From positions 3,429-67,428 of the forward strand of contig VZRR01010736.1 in assembly GCA_013398015.1 (NCBI GenBank): DNA of 64,000 bases, in the 5' to 3' direction. Both the position numbers and the translations under genes were made by a program. The DNA comes from Oreocharis arfaki (Eukaryota > Chordata > Aves > Passeriformes > Paramythiidae). The notes below the pieces were generated by a model that was given only the letters and a program-made list of their open reading frames with translations, did no database searches and was not told where the DNA came from. The first letter of the stretch is position 1; the number at the start of each line of letters is the position of its first letter. Positions 48,992-62,090 of the stretch are shown in pieces.

Positions 48992-49147
48992 TCACATTCT
49001 CTGGTTCACTGGGGGGGATTCTGTGGTTGTCTGTGGATGTCTGACAGGTGGGGTGGCTGGCCCTGGCATCTGTGCCTGGGGCTGATCCCCCAGCTGAGCC
49101 TGGAGCGTGCTCAGGATGTCATCCAGCTTCTGGTCCATCTGCACGAC
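48992..49147 (-). CDS. KCNQ1: 3'-terminal coding exon, KCNQ1-type potassium channel C-terminus
   Basis: The minus strand shows a strong acceptor (CTGCTCTCTGATTCCTTAACAG), then 51 codons in phase 0 ending in TGA at 48992-48994. The peptide opens with VVQMDQKLDDILSTLQAQL and ends in a Pro/Gln/Thr-rich tail (SPPVNQRM). The first 19 residues form a coiled-coil heptad pattern, hydrophobic at 1, 4, 8, 11, 15 and 19. From memory, the last exon of human KCNQ1 also starts in phase 0, at Val599, with V-T-Q-L-D-Q-R-L in the tetramerisation helix of this voltage-gated K+ channel. V, Q, D, Q, L, I and L match at the same places. KCNQ2-5 share the intron position but fit less well. Missing from this copy are the longer tail (about 78 residues in human) and the tyrosine PY motif bound by Nedd4-2. 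No upstream exon lies in the window, which fits the long last intron of KCNQ1. I am about 0.85 sure that it is a real terminal exon and about 0.5 sure of the family. Another coiled-coil protein is the alternative. Confidence 0.6.
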   Translation of the reverse strand, partial: VVQMDQKLDDILSTLQAQLGDQPQAQMPGPATPPVRHPQTTTESPPVNQRM

Positions 49148-49172
49148 CTGTTAAGGAATCAGAGAGCAGACG
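49148..49172 (-). promoter_or_regulatory. 3' splice site of the terminal exon
   Basis: On the minus strand a pyrimidine-rich run (TCTGCTCTCTGATTCCTTAA) leads to CAG at 49150-49148. CTGAT- and CTGAC-type branch candidates lie just upstream. The frame is open and codon-aligned immediately after the AG. Confidence 0.7.
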
Positions 49173-49410
49173 AGCTGTCAGATGGTTGCAAATGCTTCTG
49201 GTGAGAGGCATTCCAAGGCCAAAAGCAAGGAAAAAGCCTGGTAGGGAGGATGGGCATCTGAGAACCACCAGCTCTCTGACTTTTGTCCAGCCTGCTACTC
49301 TAGACCAGATGACATTATAAAGTCACAGGGAAAATGGCAGCAGCAGGACAGGACATTGCTGGCCCAGGGACTCGACTCAACCATTTTGTCTCTCAGCCTT
49401 TTCCCAGGGT

Positions 49411-49430
49411 TGATGATGATGATGATGATG
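49411..49430 (+). repeat. (TGA)n trinucleotide microsatellite
   Basis: Six to seven TGA units. On the minus strand they read CAT repeats and create an apparent poly-histidine run in a chance frame. Confidence 0.95.
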
Positions 49431-52400
49431 CATCCTGCAAATATCTGCCCTGAAACTTCCCTTCACTCTTTGGTTTATTGAGAATGGCTTTTTCCCAGTA
49501 CCTCTCCCAGCCTTCACCACCCTTGGTTGTAGGACATCATACTTTCCATTACCGTCCTGGGAAGTGAAACAGCCTCCCCTCCCTTCACACTGTAAATAGA
49601 TGCCTCTGTGATACACGTTACAGTCAGAGATCCTACCAGATAGGCTGTTTATTCCCATGCATTTTTAGGAGGATAGCCTACTAAAAACCACATAATAACA
49701 CCAGTGACTTCATTTACAAAAAAAAGAAAAAAAGAACAACCATTCTATAGGAAGATTGATATGCTAATTCCTTCTCTGATTTCTTTGCTTTCTAGCTGAA
49801 ATTTCTCAGCTGTAGTCCCTAGGTAGAGGAGTCTTTCCTAATTGTTATTATTATTATCACCATTAAGCAGGGAAAGGCAAATCTGGATTGTGAAACGGAA
49901 GCTGCACTCATGCTTCCTCGCATTTTTTTTTTAAGTTCTGACCTTTTTTTTTAGGAGCACACAGCAGACATTATCCCCTTGTGCTGGCAGGGATTGCCTT
50001 CACTGCAAATGGCTCCCACTCGCCAAGCATCACCCAGTGGGACAGGCTGGGGGCCGGGGGCTGCTTGACTTTGCTCCAAAGGCAGAACTATGGCCAGCAT
50101 CATGTAATCAGCTGGGATCACTTCTAATGATGCTTGAACACAGTGCAGCTTTGTGTTATAGATGAGCCCAAGAAAAATGAGCATTTTGAAGGACATTGAA
50201 TGGTTCACTTTACAGTTATCTGCTGTGAAACTATGAGCCTCTGCAAACCGTGATCTGTCCCAGTGGGTCTAATAAACTTTGATAGCAAACCTTTTAGAGT
50301 GATATCAGATCTAAACTGAGCTTGCATTAAAAAGAGAGCCAGAGAGAATGAGAGAGAGAAGGATTCCAGCCTTCCTCTGTGCAAAGATAACTTTGGAAAC
50401 AGCCATTGGCAGCACGGACTGAAAGCTTAGCAGGCTGAGATTGCTTTTAAAACCAAGGCAAAGAAAATCACCTTATCCGCTTTCGCCTCTTCTGTCTCTT
50501 CTCACTCCAAGTGTTGGCTCCCCTGAGGGCCCCTCAAACCTCAAGGTACCAGGAGCTTATTCAAGTTCTATCTTTTTGGCAACCACTGTTCTCTCCTAAA
50601 TGCAACCTGCTGGGGGAAGAAGGAGTGGAGAATCTCTCCTATATCACAGAGGGAGAGACGTGCTGGTCTCTCTTCCATTCCTGTATTTACAACTGCTAGC
50701 TTCTGGTAGAAAAGCCCTTCTCCCTGTCTCTGTTTAGGTGTGGGTCTGGGTTATCTGAGGCAGTGTTTACAAGCAAGAAGGGAGTGTTTAGGACGTGGGT
50801 TGGACAGCAGAGCTCTTCACTAAAATTTCTGCCTTCCAAGTGCATGGCCAGCACTGCCTGAGAGGTCAGTCACTGACAAAAGCACTGACATTGCTCTGTC
50901 TCAGGCACAATAGCCCTAAATTCTGCTCAGCATTAACTTGGCTGGGAGTCTGAAAGTCACTAGTGGTTTAAGGGTTAAGCAGCATGGAATTAATTTAAAA
51001 ACCACAGCCTTTATTTTCTCCTCCATTCTTGAAAAGCCTGTTTGGCTGATGCTGGTAATGACTCAACAGAATCTTTCTTAAGCAGAAATGTTGCTGCAGA
51101 GCAGAAACTAAAGCAGAACTAATGTATTGCAATAGGGTAAAAAAGAGGTGTAGGCAGGGAAATGGGATCAGGCAGATGAAAGCTCTTTTGGGGCTTTCTT
51201 TTGTGAGGCTTTGTTGATTTTGATCTGCACGCTTTATCTTAGATAAGCTGTGCCTGCATATTTCATATCATTTAAACTCACTGTATTTCACTGTATTTTG
51301 CCAACTCAGTGAAAGAATGTGACGGGGAATAATTTTATGCACTTTTCTTTCCAGGAGAAGAGGAGGGTGAAGAATATGCTTTTGTAGGGATGGAAACTGA
51401 GAAATTCTTACACAGGGGAGTAGATTACACTACACTTCTGTCACACCTTCCACACGAGGATCAGTAGGTATTTCCTGAATGTCAGCAAACAAAACTGCAA
51501 AGTTCTCCTGTGTCAGCTGTACATGGGAGGGTTTTCATGACAATTTTTCAGATTAGAAGCAAGACCCTGCAAAATCAAGTGGCCCATAAGAAGATGTAGT
51601 CAGTGGCAGATCTATTCTAAGCCTTAGCTTTGTATTTGATACACAGGCCAGGCCACCCCTTTTTGGCTTCAGATGCTCTAAAGTATGCCTTACTTGCAAG
51701 CATGCAACCAGGCTGGTAAAACTTTAGTCAGAAAGAAAAATTCTTAAGCACTTTGTCGAATTGGAGCTTTTTAAAGAAGGGTCAGATTTGGAGGCTGGTT
51801 AACTGTGATCAGTGGCAAAAGAAGAGCTGTGGACACTTTCCCCCAAGTCAGTAGGATGACTGGCAGGGTTAGAGGAATTTTCACATGGGTGAAGGTTTTT
51901 TCCACAGGAGGGTCCTAGTTTCAGGTTTCTCCAGATCCACCTCACAGCTCTTACTTTCCCTAAGCTCAAACAGAAGTTGCCTGTTTTGAGCGACGCCCCC
52001 AGGCGAGCGCTGGGGAAGGGTTAAACTGAGCAACGTGTTTTTCAGATGAGTAAAGTGAGAAGCCATCCAGAGCTGGCCGCAGAGTTTCCAGAGAGGAGTG
52101 ATATGGCCCTTGCAGGCTCGGTGGAGACAGGTGAGCTTGGCAGCTGTCCACGGGCAAATGGCAACAAAACTCCTGTTCTCCCACATCACAATAGCGCTCT
52201 GGAGATGATCTATAAAATTGTTAAAATGCTTTTATATCCTTTCAACTGCCCTGTAGAAAGGAGACTTGCAAAAGCAGTTTAAAATATTGCACTGTTGTTA
52301 TTGGAACTGTGAGGTGAGCTGAAGGAGTGTTGAAATGTGTATTTATTCGAACATCCCCCCATGAAAGGGGGCTGGACTCCATGGTGACATGCAGGACTGT

Positions 52401-55400
52401 TAGACAAAAATAAATGAAAATGCCCTGCCACCAGCTCCAGCGAGGCACAGCAAGCCACAAAGTCACTCAACCCACAGGGCTCAAGGTGTCTCTCCCCTTC
52501 ACCTTGAGCACCAGATTGGCTTTCAACATCTGTGGGCTGTTTGAGGATACTTTTGAGCCTCTGTTTGCGAGAGCTGGTGTTGCTTGAATACCTCTTTTTA
52601 CCTCAGCTGACTCCTGCTGCAGAAATGCCTTGTGTAGAAAGACCCCAGGAATGGCAGCAGGATGGAGGAGGAGGGCTGGGCCATACTGGGGATTTGCCAC
52701 ATGCTGGACAGATTCCTAACTCCCCTGAGAGCTTTTTTTTCCTGACATATTTTGCACACACAGACCATGAACAAAATGCATGTGTGGAAAACTCAGTCGG
52801 AGTAGCCACATGGTCTCCCCCAACTCCTGTAACGTTAGGTCAGAAAAATCCCTCTCTCTAGGTTTTGTCTATCTTTTAAATATGATTTCTGGAGGCTGGG
52901 AAAGCCAGTACCAACTATGTGCACAACACACTGACTTGAACTCTTTCCAGAGGAGCAGCAGAAGGGGAGGATGGTCTGCTGGAGCACTGGAGTAAATCTG
53001 TAAACCCACAAACACACTCACGCGTTGCCAAGTCAGTGAAGCTTTGTACCAAAAGCTTAACCCCATACATTATATGAAGTCACTGTCACCTCCTGGAGGC
53101 TCTGCTCTGTCCCTCCGTGGTGCAGTCCTACCTGGGCTGCTGGACACAGCTGATCTGGGCAGCCTTGGTGCAGCTGTCTGCAGCACGTCTGCGCTGCTGC
53201 TACCAGGGCTGCAGCACGATGTGGAGGAGGGAGAGGGGGCAGCCCAGGTTGTGTCACCAATCGAAATGCTGTGGAGCGACAGCAAGTTCTGCTTTTGGTT
53301 GAGCTGGATTGACTTTGGCTTCCTGTTTGCCTCACTGCAGTGCAGAGAGCTGTGAGTCCACGGGACAGCCCAAGGTGTCCTGGCAGGGGTGGAGGATGGA
53401 AGAGACGCTGTGTGGCTGAGCCCCATCCCCTGCTGGCAGAGCTGCTGCACGAGGGGGGCTTTGTCCTGGGACAGAAGATATCCAGACCTCCCCTCCTTGC
53501 CATGCAGCCCTTATCCCACAGCAAACTACAAACCTAAGCATGGACAACCCAGAACCCAGTGGAACACGGGAGCTCAGCAAGAGCATCCCCAGGAGCTTTG
53601 CCTGGTGCTGTGATATTTTCCAGCTGACACTGCAAAGTCAACCCCATCTGGGGCCATGCAAACATAACATCCCAGCCCAGGGTTTCCAAACCACCAGAGG
53701 CCTGAGCTCAGCCCACTGAACACCCCTTCTCTAGCAGTGGCCCAACTCTGTGCTCTTGGCTTTACCACCAGGCAGACCATTTCCTCTGTTTCCAGCCCTT
53801 GCTGCAGCTCCTGCTCCTGAGGTAGCTCCAGTGAATCAGAATCCACGCTCTGCAGCTCTGACTTAAACACACCTGCCTGGAGGGTTTTAACACCAACTGC
53901 TTGGAAAAGAGTAATTTGATAGGTACAATTTATTTTGTATGGATAGAAGTGTACACATGAACCTTAGTCTGCCATGAGCTATTTCTACCTGCGTGTACTT
54001 GTTTCTGATACTCCCAGCTTGTTATTTGTGACAGGTCACCTAAGGTCAGTTTGTAGGAGAAATGGTATTAATGTAGTAAAATCAGATGTGATTTAGTTGA
54101 ACTGGTGCGATCCATTTAATGGATGCTTCCATTTCTGACTCAAGTGAAGCATTCATTTAGCTTAAGCTCGTTGTCCAGAAGTTTGTGCCATTTTCACATG
54201 TTGACCAGGTCTGTCACACGATGTTTCTTCTCATTCCAGATGGTGGACTGATTTGATTAGATTCCGTAAAGCCCATGTTTAGCTTTATATGCACATCTGG
54301 TCTTGTAGCTTCTCTCTGCCTACAGTTACACCCAATTACTCAAACTAATTGCCTATTGTACGGTTTGAAGCCTGAATTGTTTATTTTAGGAATTGCTTTA
54401 TTTTTTAGCATGGGGATTTATGGCTGCCCAGAGACTGCTGATTCTGGGAAGGGAAATCTTTTCTCCACAGCGCTGCATGCAAAACTGCCTCCCTCTCACC
54501 TTTCTTGTCCTGTTAGAGATATTTCACTGAGGTGAAATGCTGAATCCGCTGAAACTTTTTTTCCCTTCAGCAAGGCCAGACAATGTCAGTGTTGATGTAG
54601 CCTGTTGGTAGCTGTGAGGAAGCCAGTGGCCACACCAGCCACAGAAACTGGGATTGGCTTGGGGAGATTTCTCTCATGCAAGGTGTGGCTCTAGAGCAGC
54701 CTCTGAGCCTGATCCAATGAACTGCTTATGGATGGCGCAACTTGAAGCACGTGAAGAGCCTTCCTGAGTCCACCAAATATTTAAGTGCTTTGCTGGAATG
54801 GAGCCAGAATGGTCAACAGTTTTCAGGATTATACCTTTAGGATAAGCTTTTGGAGTCTCCTAAGTACTCATACACACATATGCCCAGAGATACATCTACA
54901 GCACCATTTTTCAAGTCTCTGAGGAGCAATAATTGTCATCATGACACCCTTCTTGAAAATAATTTTGCAGTCATATTAGTAGAGAGCTAGCAGCTCCTGT
55001 CTCTCAAACAACAGGAGGGCTTTGATGAACAGGAACCCATTAACTGGCTGATTTGGGGATGGGCTGTACCAGATTTGGGATTGGCCTCAATTCTACAGTG
55101 ATGCTGTAGAAAAAAAGCAGCACTGCCAGGTGGCACAGGCACAGGGAAACACCTCACTGTGGGACATCAGTGTCCTGTAGCCAACTGCCAGCACTCTGTG
55201 GCCCAGCACTGAGCCGTGCCCCCCTCGCTGGGCTCTCCTGAGGGTGCAAACGGCACAGAAACCCCAGCTCCAGACCAGGGGAGCTCTTGCCAGTAACCTC
55301 AAAGGTCAGGTAAACAGGTACATGAGTAGAACCTAAATAAGCTCCACTTCCATGGCAGCCTGTTGTTCTGGCAGACCCAATTCTTCATGAACACCAAAAA

Positions 55401-57390
55401 TACATGTGAAACACCAGACTGTCTTGCTTGACTTATTCCGTGTACCCCTCACCAGACATCAGCTGTTTATTTTCATTCCATGAAACTTATCTAGAGAACA
55501 CCACAATTTTCCAGGCCTCCCTTCCTTTATCCCAAACATCCCCACCCATTCTTAGGTCAGGTGTTACAACCTCTGTCAGCCTAGAGTATGGTAATCTTTA
55601 TTTTAAGTATAGCTTCATTTATTTTGGTTTCCATCTACCTTTCCTGTTTAAACGAAAGCACAAAGGTCTATCCCTCTGCCCTGTGCTCTTGGGGTATTTC
55701 CTGCCAGTACCCTCTCGGTGAGCATTTTATTTTTGTATTTCCCATGCCACAGTTGCACTGATGAAGCTCCCCAGTAAGTCCTGTGTCTGTGGTTGCTGTT
55801 TCTGGTGTCAGATGCTGTTTGCTTAATTGCCAAGCAACTCTCACAAGTTGAGCCCTGGCTTTCTAAAGCAGGCCTGGTCAGCACACAGATCATGTGTTAC
55901 TGCTTTGGGGAAGGTGTGATTTATTTTTTTAAAATGAATGCTCGCTTCCTAAACAAATGAGGTTTGGCTGAAGAGGTATCTGTGTGTATATTGCCACGGC
56001 AGCTTTGGATGAAGCTGGCCAACTTCAGACACGTTTGCCAGAGAGTTCCTACAGATAAAAAGTTCATACAGATTTCTGAAAGTTTGGCGCTTGTGCAGAA
56101 GACAGACATCCAAATTAGTGCCTCTTTGAAGGAAGGGCAGAAGAGGAAGGTGAACTGTATTATTAGACCCCAGAGAATCCACACAGGATGCCCTGACCAC
56201 AGGAAAAGCTTTATTCAGCTCTTGCCCCTTATTAGCCTCGGATAATCAACCACAAAATAGAGAGTCACAGGAAACCAGGCAGCTTAATTTCTACTGCTCC
56301 CAGAAGTACTTGTTTCTGGCTCAAGAAATTCAAGTGGTGCCACTCTTGGAGTGGACACAAGGTTAACTTCCCACAGCTGCTATTCCACAGGCCAGGCCAC
56401 TGGCTGAGCTGGACTCCTGTGAGAGCTTGTCCCATTTCAGCTCTTTGCACATGCACCTGTCTATCTTTGTGTCTGCAGCCTGTGCTTTCTGTCGTTTGGA
56501 ATTTGTCCCCCCCAGCAGGTGAATGAGACTTTGCAGAACTCTCTATCTCCTGAGTCACACACATAAATGGATATTTTTTTTGTTGCAGGACATTTTGTTC
56601 CTCACCCTCCTCCGGATCCTGCTCAGATCCTCCCTGTAATCTTGCCATCTCTCTCTGTGACATCGCTCCTCAGCCCCACCCGGGATGACGCACTGCCATT
56701 TCTCAGCTCACTGCATTGTGTGGCTACAAGTCCTGCTGCAAAACCAGTGTGGAGACAAACAGCAGGCAGAAATAGAGCCAGGCTGGCCTCAAATGTGGAT
56801 CTGCAGCCTCTGTGAGTCACACTGCAATTTCACAATAAAGCCACCTTGGAACTTATGCTCCAAGATGCTGATTAGTTTAATTTTTAAATCTCTAAACAAT
56901 ACTGGACAGAGAGGAACAATAAAAAGGTAAAGCAGCACTGAGTATTCAAATGGTGCCAAAGGAGCACAGAGACAGAAGTGACCTTAAGCCTTTCACTAGA
57001 TGGGTGTGATACCTCAGCATTTTAGATGGGTGTGCTGAACTTGGTGTTTGCATCTCACCTAACCCTTTGAAGAGATGGTATCAAGCCTTCTATTCTCTGA
57101 TTGCTTTGCCTCCGCCTTGGCTTTTTTTGAGCTCAATTAAATCCTCTCTGTGAGAACATCTAACCACACCAGCCTCATGGCTAGATAGGGTTCACCAGTT
57201 CCTGCAAGGGGGAGGTCGCTTTGGACTGTTTCTTTTCAGCTTGGTTGCAAGAATAACTTGCTGATACCGAATCCAGTGGGAGAATTCCCTTAATCCAGCC
57301 CTGCTGACCTGACACAGCTGATGGACTGTGTGTGCCAAGGTACCTTTCATGCACTTTATCACAGGTGCTGATACACAGCTGCCTTCCATT

Positions 57391-57418
57391 CACACATACA
57401 CACACACACACACACACA
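57391..57418 (+). repeat. (CA)n microsatellite
   Basis: Fourteen CA units with one T interruption at 57397, probably polymorphic. Confidence 0.95.
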
Positions 57419-59665
57419 AAGCTGGGCTTCAAATTATCAGCCCATCTTTACTTATGGGTTGGTGAGAAGGGCAAAGCGAGAGGGAAAGAGGGAGTGTTGT
57501 TATTGGGAGGAGCACAGGCATTATGGTGATGGAGATGTAGACAGCGAGACATGTAGATACCAGAAAAGTTCCAGGCAGTTCTTGTAAGACTTGACCAGGA
57601 GCTCAGAAACCCAAGATCCAGTCTATACCCCAGCCCAGCCTTTGTGCATTGAGGACAAGTCACTTCCTGGATGAGCCTTATCAATATTTGTTAACCACGT
57701 GGATCACATAATCTGTCATTTCCTGTCTTTCTGACATGAAATCACTTGAAATTGGATAGGTTTCAGTCTTGGAACAAAACTGAAGACACAGACCAACAAA
57801 AAGGTAAGAGGGGGCTGAAATGTTGGCTATAGGAAGGAAGGAAGTTGTATTGGGAAAGGAAGATCAGTCTCTGTTGGCAGAGGGCAGGAGGAGAGAAGGT
57901 GGTGGTGGTACTTTGCCTTTCCTAGTGTTGGCTCTGAGTATTGACATGCACATGGCAGAACAAGGCTGGAAGTGTGGTGTGCTGCTCATGCCAGGAAGAA
58001 AAGTGATCAGGAAGCAAAAGGATGATTGTCTGGAGATCAGAGGGCATCACTGGCAGGTCACTGTCTGAGCCTCTCTTTTCAGCTTACACCATTTTAGCCA
58101 AATCCTGTAGCCAGACTAAGGGTTGGTGTGTGTGCAGATTTGTGCTGCTGTCAGAAAAACCAAGCTCACAACATGCCCTGGGCATTGGGGAGCCTGTCCT
58201 GGGCCCTCATTTTGCTGTGCCCTGTTTCAGTGAAAGCGATGCAGGAAACTTGGGAGAAGCTGACTCGTGAGGGTCTTGGGAAGCTGGGCCTTTGCACCAT
58301 GAGCTGTTGAACAGGTTAAATGAACACTTCTGCCCTCATTCCTTCTCTGCTCAGCATGGGACAAGTCCCTGGGGTTGCCTTTACACAACACACTCACTGA
58401 AACTCCCATGGGCTCTGAAGGTGCCACAGGACCTTGCACAGCGCTCACGAGGCACTTGGAGGGAGAGGCTGCAGAAGCACAGTGTGGTGTTCCATGTTTA
58501 AATAACCAGGATTACAAAACAACATTGCTTCCTCATTAAAACTCAGAAACCCAGAGCAAGGGAAATATTATCAGGCAGTGCTGATTGAGGGTGTAGCAGG
58601 TCTTGATTCTGACTGACTCAAACATGCTCTGCTGAACCCTTTGGTTTTAGCCTGTCTGGCTTACCTGTCATTTGATGGATTTTACTGGCTTGCTAGGGTA
58701 GTCCAGGCCTGATTAACAGCATTGCCACTCATATTTTTAATGAGTTCTCGAAAAGTCATGGCAAGTGTGTGGACTTTGGACTGCTTCATCCAGATGTGGG
58801 GCCACAGTGAGCTGGTGCTGAGGGTGTCCGTCTGTCTGTTCAGTCACACCAAGCCACAGCATTGGATCCCAGATCAGCAAAACCCACAGGTGCAGGAAAA
58901 ACAACAACACAGCAAGAAACGGTTCATGACTTGAGCTGGGATTGCTCAGCTCCTGGCAGGGCCTGAGCAATGTGTGGGGTGGGACAGCACAAACCAGTGC
59001 ATGAACAGGCTGTAGCTGCAGAACTGTGTGTGCAGAACAGCAGAAGAGCTTGCAGGGACAACGAATTTGGCTGGATTTGTCTTTTTCTCCTTCCCAAGCT
59101 AGAGAATTTATTGCATAATATGTTCTGCAGCTAAAGAGATGTCCATGGGCCTTTAAAACACTGACTGAGTACAGAAGACTGAGCAAAGCAGATTTCCCAA
59201 ATCCAGAATCTCAACAGTGGCCATTATCCATTTCTTCCGTGCTTGAAAAATAAGCAAGAATTTTGAAAAATCAGCATGGCTACATCCCCAGGGGACACCC
59301 AAATAAAGCATTAATTAAAGTAAAGAAAGGGAGGTGTCTCATTTGAACTCTGCTGAGCTGGATGGATTACCTATGAGAGCTGGCAGTGACAGGACAGCTG
59401 TGTGAAGAAGCCCGTGGCAGAAGCACTGGTGTCTTACACAAACAACAGGAGACAGGGCGGGAGACGCAAAGCCATAATTGCCAGATAGATTTCTTCCTCA
59501 TGAGGCACTTGCTAAGTCAGCAGAAACCTGCCTCAATTTTCTGTTGCAAGGCACTGTGCTGTTAATTAAGGAGAAAAAAAAAATCAGCTATGCCTACTAT
59601 CGCTTTTGCAGCTCTTTAGCCTTATCCTGCAGGGAATGCTGCCGGGGGAGACCATTATATACCAC

Positions 59666-59682
59666 ATATATATATATATAAT
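59666..59682. repeat. (AT)n microsatellite
   Basis: About eight alternating AT units, self-complementary and able to form a cruciform. Confidence 0.93.
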
Positions 59683-60111
59683 TTTTCTTCTCCATTTTTT
59701 GTCTTTTCCATATATCATTGCAGAGAAAAAGTACAGCCATAAAAAGGGACGTGTGTTGACATGAACTTGGAGGTGTAGGAATATGAGAATGGCCTGGTGA
59801 GATTTCACTGTCCCAGCATTAAGTAGAACAATTTAAACCAATGCTGCAGTTTAATTAAGGTTTTGGGTTACTGGGTTTCCTGAGGTTCTAGAGGTAGAAC
59901 AGGGAAGCCATGGAGATCTTTACGCAACTTTCTGCCATGAGGGAAAGCACATATTTTTCAGGTCATAAAACTAAAATCCATTAATAAAAGACGAATAAGC
60001 TAAAATTAATGAATAAAATAGGTGACACTTGTGACTACTGAGAACCCCATAGATTTAATTGCTTATAATAAGTAAGTAGCTACATCTACTTGTGATAGAA
60101 GTGTAGAAATC

Positions 60112-60280
60112 TTTGAGGTGGGAAAAGACCTTCAAGATCATAGAGTTTGACTTTTGATTTACTTTTACTCACCATGAGCTGTGACTTTGATCTACTGGCT
60201 CTATATAATCTATATGTCTAAGCCATATTTAAAAATGCCTGGGTTATTTGCTGGAGTTGCCCCCAGTCTGGATCCCAGGG
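60112..60280 (-). mobile_element. probable old CR1 LINE 3' fragment
   Basis: GGTGGGAAAAGACCTTCAAG followed by ATCATAGAGTTTGAC is the complement of the CR1 3'UTR segment that normally reads GGTTGGAAAAGACC...AAGATCAT. Beyond it TGTCTAAGCCATATTTAAAA and ATGCCTGGG match only loosely. A further loose match (GTGCTCCAGCTGAGGCATG, about 60386) may belong to the same element. This is the most diverged copy in the window. Confidence 0.55.
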
Positions 60281-62090
60281 CCACGGATGTCTCCTCCTCC
60301 ATGCTGAAGTGACCATTTTACTACCTGCAGATTACACAGGAGCAGAGGGAAGAAGCAAAAGCCTCAAAAAGAGGGTCTTATGCTGTGCTCCAGCTGAGGC
60401 ATGGTGCACCCCATCAAAAAAAAATGGGGTTCCTCACCCTTCTTCCCCTTACCTCTGGCACAGTCAGCTGAAATGTCCATAGCAAGGCACACAACTGCTT
60501 TTTTTCTAAGAATTTGAGCTAAGGTTTTAATTACTGTTAATAAGGATGTGGATTTTCTGTCCTGCAAAAAGATTAAGAAACAATTCTCCAAGCCCCCAGA
60601 CTGTGCCAAGCCTGGGTAAAAGCAAATAGTTTCTTTGCCATGCAATCTAATTTTTCTCCTATAATATTTGCTAATGATCCACAGAAGACAAAAATCACTG
60701 TGAAATACATGATCCCCCTCCTCTTTCATTTTGATAACACTGAAAAACCTCCATTCAAATCTTTGTTTTTTGCTTATTATTCCTGAAAAATTCATCAAAA
60801 TCAATACGGTTTCTTGTAGCGCAGCAGATCCTGCAAATTTTGCCTGGGAAGGGACTTTTTGATGTAAGAGCTCCTGCCAGCTTTAATTCAGAGACTTGTG
60901 ACTTAGCATATGCCAAAAGCACGTGTTGTGTTGGGAGCCTTGGGAGCCAGCTTGGCTCACACAGATCGTGGAGAAGCCTGGGAGACAGGAGGTCTCCACT
61001 TCCCGAGCTGCTGGATGTCCTGGTAGGAGCACCAGGCCACAGCACCCTCATGGGCAGGTCCAAGGTGTCCACACGTCCTCTCCCCTGGCCAGAGCTCTGC
61101 AGAGCCTGCAGCTCTTTATCGCAGGCATGGAGTGGAAGTAGCTTCATCTGTAACACTTTTTAAAGATGTATTTATGGACAACCAGCTCTTTAGAAAGCTC
61201 TTCTATATCCTGCTAGTTCCAGGTGGAGTCCGGTGTACATCTGCCCTGGGTCAGGGCTTCCCCCAGCCTGGGGAAACCCTTACTTTCCCCTCCTCTCTGA
61301 TTTCGAGGCTCCTCCCTGGTGCACGGTGTTGCCCCACTGACCACCCTTGGGCTGTTTGGCTGCAGAGACATCACTGCTGCTTTGGGGCTCGAGCCCTTCA
61401 CCTCCATCCCCAGGCCAGGCAAGAGAGGCACAGGGGAGCAGGACCCGTGTGCAGGAGGGGTGGGGTAGTGAAGGTCTGCACATCTGTGGTGCCAGCCAAA
61501 ATGCTGTGCCTTCCCCAGCCCTACTCGGCGTTTCCCAGGGCCTTCCCCAGGGACTCGCAGGGGTTACTCAGCTCACAGTGGTTTCGGTGCCGTACCCTGG
61601 GTCACAGCAGGATTTTGGACGTGGCTCTGTTTACCCACATGTCTTGGGCTTGGCCAGGGGATGTGGCAATCTGAAACACTGTTTGAAAGCCAGATGTGGT
61701 GCTCATGAGTGGATCTGCATGGGCAGCTGGGGAAGATTAAATGCTCTTGTTAGCCACAGGGCAGCATGGTGTGGCACTTGGTACGTTAGGCAGAGCTGAG
61801 AGACTTTTGTAATTAAGCCAAAAACTTTGCTGGCCCCCAAAGTCTGAAAAGGTTCAAGAACCATTCACTTCTTGAGCAGATTTGTAATTTCAAGGAGGAA
61901 CCTCTAAAAACACCCTGGTATGTGCACGATTTTGAGCTTAGACCCTGCCACACTTGGCACTTTGGGAGTTTTGCTTTGGGTTTTTTGCATATAAATCCAA
62001 AACACAATGTAGACTCAGCAGGGAGGAACCAATGCAGACCAAAACTGCTGAGTTTTGCACAGCTCTAATCATAATCTCTTCACAGTCCTG
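60281..62090. other. gene-free stretch
   Basis: A 146-codon minus frame at 60364-60804 is long for AT-rich DNA but shows no family features. Plus frames at 61132-61674 and 61347-61799 lie in a GC-richer patch and overlap each other in different frames. No exon was supported. Confidence 0.4.

Larger units (their letters stand above)
49173..60111. other. presumed last intron or flank, no further exon found
   Basis: I searched the minus strand for the preceding KCNQ1-type exon (a stretch ending in V-E-D-K before a GT donor) and did not find it. 53044-53600 is GC-rich and open in several frames (155 and 126 codons minus), with a GTAGGA donor-like site near 53130, but no family features. Microsatellites are listed separately. 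50330-50370 is purine-rich (GAGAGA). Confidence 0.45.

Noticed and set aside
49377..49658. Poly-histidine minus frame
   Set aside because: The histidines come from a TGA/CAT microsatellite, and no splice or family support exists.
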